DNA of 64,000 nt, from positions 620,001-684,000 of the forward strand of contig JAIWNF010000021.1 of NCBI GenBank assembly GCA_025093555.1, written 5' to 3'. This document shows, piece by piece, positions 59,864 through 64,000 of the stretch. This stretch comes from Circinella umbellata (lineage: Eukaryota; Mucoromycota; Mucoromycetes; Mucorales; Lichtheimiaceae). Both the position numbers and the translations under genes were made by a program. The notes beneath the pieces are model-generated. The model worked only from the letters and a program-made list of their open reading frames with translations, had not been told where the DNA came from and did no database searches. The first letter of the stretch is position 1. Each line of letters opens with the position of its first letter.

Positions 59864-62800
59864 GTTATAACATGTGTTCTTTTCTCTTTCTCCCTCTCTC
59901 TCTCTCCCTCTTGTTTTACTTGTTTAAATTTCTTTTCATTCTTATAACTCTTACCCAATTTTTCTTCTTCTCTCCTACCATGCTCAATATACATATTTTC
60001 CCCCGCTTCTAAGTTTAACACACTTCTTTATTTTAACTTTCTATCCTATGTATAATACTTTCAAAAAAAGACGAAAAAAAAAAAGTGTTTGAATAAATCA
60101 TTTTTCATGTTGCCTTTTGTCCAATTATATATTAGCCGTTTCTTTTTCACACATGATTTGATGGTCCAATTGTGTTAAAAATAAGTATGTATGTCCTTTG
60201 TTTCAGCGATATTTTACATGACTACGTATGAGATATAAGTAAAAAAAAATAACGGAGATTTGTTTCTGGAGGCAGGGGGATTTATTGAAAAAGATGCGTG
60301 TGTTTCTATTCACTCATTGACATGTATTAAACTATTATCATTAAACTAGACTATATACGTTTAGAGTTATCTCAAAATCTGTCAAGTAAAAAGGAATAAG
60401 CTTTATTTCTAAATCAAGCAGATTATTTTATAGCCTTTTATAGAAAAAATGATAACGCGAGATGTCTGCAGTAGTATTTTGAAAATAATAAATGACCGCG
60501 TGAGAAAACGAATATCTTGGTACGTATCCACAGGCCACAACATACGTGGCTAAACTCACGTTTTTTTTTACCAATGTAAAATGATACGTATCTTCGAACC
60601 GTTTTTTTTTTTGCTCTTCTAAGATGTTCACAGCAACAAATATTGTTTTCACACTTTACACTTTCGAAACATCAACTAATGTCGATAACATCTTCTTTAT
60701 TAACTGGTAACATCTTTTGCTATGTATTTCATAGATGATTGTTTTATATACGGTATAACCAAATAATTCGTGCTATCTCGCCCAAACTCTACTACTGGTA
60801 AAAGCATCTGTTTACTCAAAATAATATTTAATTGAACGCATCCCCTCCTATCATATATTCTTCTTTAACTTCCTAATCTTTAGATATATTTTTTCTAACG
60901 TTTACCATAATCGCTTCGAGTTTTCACACTGAGTGACCGATAAGAAAGTGCAGGATGGTTTCTCAACGCAAGAAATATAAAAAAATAAGTCACTTAATAT
61001 AAGAAAAACGAAATCAGACAGTTGAGGTTCATAAAATGATTTTAATACTTACATTAATGTGAATTGGTTATAGTTAAATTGTTAGTACTCTCTATGAAGT
61101 TGAATAAGAGGGAAGCATAGAATTTTTTATTTTCTATTTCATGTTGGTCACAAACATAATAAGTAGTAGTATATCTTTATTGACGAATACCATGATTTTT
61201 ATGCTGTTATAGTATCAGATCAAAGAGTAGTTAAGATAATGCATCGTTTAATTCTGCATAAATGTCCGCCCGGTTGAAGTCGAACGTGCAGTTGGTGCCA
61301 TTTTTCACAAGTTACTCTTTGTTCTGTTGTATTACTTGTAAACTAGTAATAGTTTTGTAACAAAAAAAATATTTGGAAATAGGGTTCATTAACTTCTACC
61401 AGAAAAGGCTCACTGTAAGCGAGAGCAGTTTTCATGTTGTAAAAATGACAATGAAATGCCTTCGAACTAGTTTGTTGTCATGATTACATTATATGTCGAC
61501 ATTATTTCATTTATTAATTTGGTACTACTTTGCTTTTCAATTATTTTACTATTACGTATATACGTATAGCATTTTGTTGACTTGACCCTTTGATTGAAAA
61601 TACTTTAACTTGAAAATAAAATACAGTTGTAGAGTATTACTGAGAAGGAATAATAATTTTATCGGTTTAACTCTTTTACTATACTTAACTAAACCTTAAT
61701 TTATTGGTTTGGCGCTTTTCCCAGGCAAAATGGCCTCAGGTTTCATTTAGCCAATCTAGTGATTTATATCTAGAAGGTATAAACGATCGTTCTATTGGGT
61801 AATTGCTACTTTCAAATTAGTGTGCTTTACCCATGTTGGTTGTAAAACTGTTCAGTATATATGGAATGTTATTATTAAACAATAACATGAAGAAGGCTTC
61901 TTCCTCAACCCATTGATATTCTCCCACAAAGTTTTTACTGTGTCTATTTACAAGCTCTATAAAAGTAAGTCGATGATAGTACATTATCGGAATAAAACAA
62001 CATGCTATTGTGTAAACTATCATTTTGGAAAGTTTAACAGTAGTAGTAGTAGTAATGATAGGGCATAAAAAATAAAGCAGAAAGAGCCTAAGTCTAAGAT
62101 GAGTTTTTCGGTTGCATTCAATATATAAGTAGTAGTTGAGATCGGACAGTTGTTAGATTGGTCAGGTAGTTTATTATGGGCGAGTTACTTTGAAGAAAAA
62201 GCATCGGAAAACTGAGAATAAGCAAACCAGATAAATCTTTCTCACTAAAGCATGACTCTTATTAAAACATTGATTTTATGCAAAAATCCAAAGTACGTTA
62301 AAAATGGATTGTCATGTTACACATATAATATTGCAACACATAAGGTTTAACTCACTAATCATTTATGGTAAGTCTGGATTTATCTACCTAAACAATTTAG
62401 CTAATCGCGTGTATTATTTATAGCTTTATACAAAAAAAAATAGTCTTAGTGAGGATTGAAGATAGTGACGAAACGGTGACCAAGCATCAAAGCTAATTGA
62501 CTACTGATAAAGATGTTTCGTGAAAAAAATAGAAAGTTACGTAGAAAAGTTGTATTAATATTTTGAAGATATTTTAATAATTAAACAATATTAATACAAA
62601 CATATAATAAAAAAAGGAGCAACAAATATTTCATTTTCTATTTTGCGAAACAAAGTGTGTCGTTTTTCTTTGCAAATACCAAGAAGCCGAAAGATTTAAA
62701 CGATCCACACTCACTAATGCAGATCCTATAATAAAACCCCGAGTGAAAAAAAAAAGAAGACCAACACGTCTTTATAAGTGAGTATGTGGAGATATCCAAT

Positions 62801-64000
62801 GGATTTGATGTAAGATAAGAAAGAGCGACTCATCATGAGACACATTTATTATGTTGTTTTGTGGCGTTGTAAAAGAAACTTTATTTTACATCTCCTTCTT
62901 TTTTTTAACTCCTCCAACAATTTAGCCAAGATAATTGATCAAATAAATATAAATATTCATGTTATTTTTTGTTATCGATTTATATTATAAATTATATTAA
63001 TGTTATGTGTGTATTCTGTTTTTTATGAAATAATAATAATAAAAAAAAAACCAAAATATTTATATCATAATTTGTTTTTTATGTGATTGGCGAGAATAGA
63101 AAGTAGAGCATGAACTTTCTTTTTCAAGTAATTCAAAGTGGGGGGGAGCCAGGGCATTAATAAGATTAATGTGTTGGGGTCTGGGTACTTGATAACTTCT
63201 CGGTCCGAAGGTCAAAATGATATAAAAATGACATGGTGATGATAGTAAAAATAACAAAGGTGCTCGTTATTTTGGCATCTCTCGGGGTTCCTCTCTCATA
63301 TATTATACTATTCTATAAGAACCAAAGTAATGATATCCGTTTGTGCAAAAACGTTCGATCGTGACCATTTATTACTATTAACAGAAATCATTCACTAAAC
63401 TAAGTTTGTATAATCAAGCGTTCAAAATTCCAAAAACAGAGTCCATGTATCCGGATGGATTTCCACAAAAAGAGGAAGGTGCACGGGCCTAATGACCAGA
63501 CATCAAATCAAAAAGATTTTGTTGGATTTTCTCTCGTTTTGAACGAAATAATATTACACACGCAAGGGATTTTTTTTTATTTGTGCAACAAACTTCAAAA
63601 TCTCCTTGAATTCATTGTTAACATATATGTTTGTTAAGACTAAAAAATAAAAATAAAAAAGAATGTTCCCATGGGATCAGCTGGATCTTTTTCTTAACAA
63701 AACCATCCCACCATTTCTCTAACTCTTTTTATAGATGTGCAACAGTGATACAAAAAAAAAGTTCAGTTTTAGAATGTTTGTGTATTATACAGAAGCCTTT
63801 GAAATGCGAGATTCTTTATGATATGATACATTAAAAGTTATAGAATCAGTGGTTATATAAAAAAAAAGAAATAGAAACTTTCGCAAACAAGGGAAATAGG
63901 GTTTTTTCTACGTACAAATTCGGGAGAGAGAAAAGAAGTTATAGTAATAATTCGCGATACAAAAGACAAGAAGGATAAGGGGAATAGGGAAAAGATAGCT
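59864..64000. other. Long intergenic region to the right edge
   Basis: 4.1 kb with no intact gene. A TC-rich segment follows the ACS stop. Short frames that read as protein-like are 61250-61340 (+, VRPVEVERAVGAIFHKLL), 62023-61817 (-, LVNRHSKNFVGEYQWVEEEA) and 62677-62781 (+, KPRVKKKRRPTRLYK before a stop). None has a start codon plus splice context, so they may be remnants. No RNA gene was recognised. Confidence 0.45.

Noticed and set aside
60592..60605. CTTCGAACC, a possible tRNA B-box complement
   Set aside because: No A-box or cloverleaf partner in the right position; no tRNA gene could be supported anywhere in the window.
63455..63637. 60-codon ORF near the right edge (MDFHKKRKVHGPND...)
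   Set aside because: Short, no splice context, and the C-terminal half is composition-driven; kept only as part of the intergenic description.

Overview
The window is a gene-sparse, AT-rich stretch of a filamentous fungal nuclear genome, most probably from the Mucorales (Mucoromycota). Supporting signs: short spliceosomal introns with GT..AG ends and CTAAC-like branch sites in nearly every gene; a non-canonical RNase III protein with two dsRNA-binding domains, as described in Mucor; a white-collar photoreceptor with a LOV domain and a CX2CX18CX2C zinc finger; and lineage-type unrecognised multi-exon genes. I cannot name the species. Almost all exon structures below were built by eye, with reading phase checked across each junction.

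1-2279 (-) is the 5' part of a long disordered Pro/Met/Gly-rich protein that runs off the left edge. 3.0-17.8 kb is a mobile, repeat-rich island. It holds a gene with a PD-(D/E)XK-like signature, a decayed inverted copy of its 5' end, and three copies of a TATA-plus-palindrome module. Next comes a structurally complete 5.6-kb CACTA-type DNA transposon (33-bp terminal inverted repeats, ATT target duplication) with a spliced Transposase_21-type gene and a divergent AT-hook gene. Then follow a 13-exon gene whose first exon and promoter lie in a 311-bp tandem array, and a dead Tc1/mariner transposase. 17.8-22.2 kb has no gene I can support.

22.2-42.9 kb is a normal gene-dense block: R3B2-like RNase III/dsRBD (+), PSP1-domain protein (-), Nudix-like protein (+) tail-to-tail with a kanadaptin-like FHA protein (-), F-box protein (+), ING-type PHD protein (+), Fus3/Kss1-type MAP kinase (+) and WC-1-like photoreceptor (+). 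45.6-59.9 kb carries phosphopantothenoylcysteine decarboxylase, asparagine synthetase (preceded by four Gcn4-type TGACTCA boxes), coatomer epsilon, a SANT-like ORF with a decayed neighbour, and acetyl-CoA synthetase. 59.9-64 kb is intergenic.

Functionally the block mixes regulation (light sensing, MAP kinase signalling, chromatin reading, RNA silencing) with core metabolism (CoA, acetyl-CoA, asparagine) and secretory transport. I see no cluster of genes that must act together; the strongest local systems are the transposon island and the amino-acid-control promoter of the asparagine synthetase gene.
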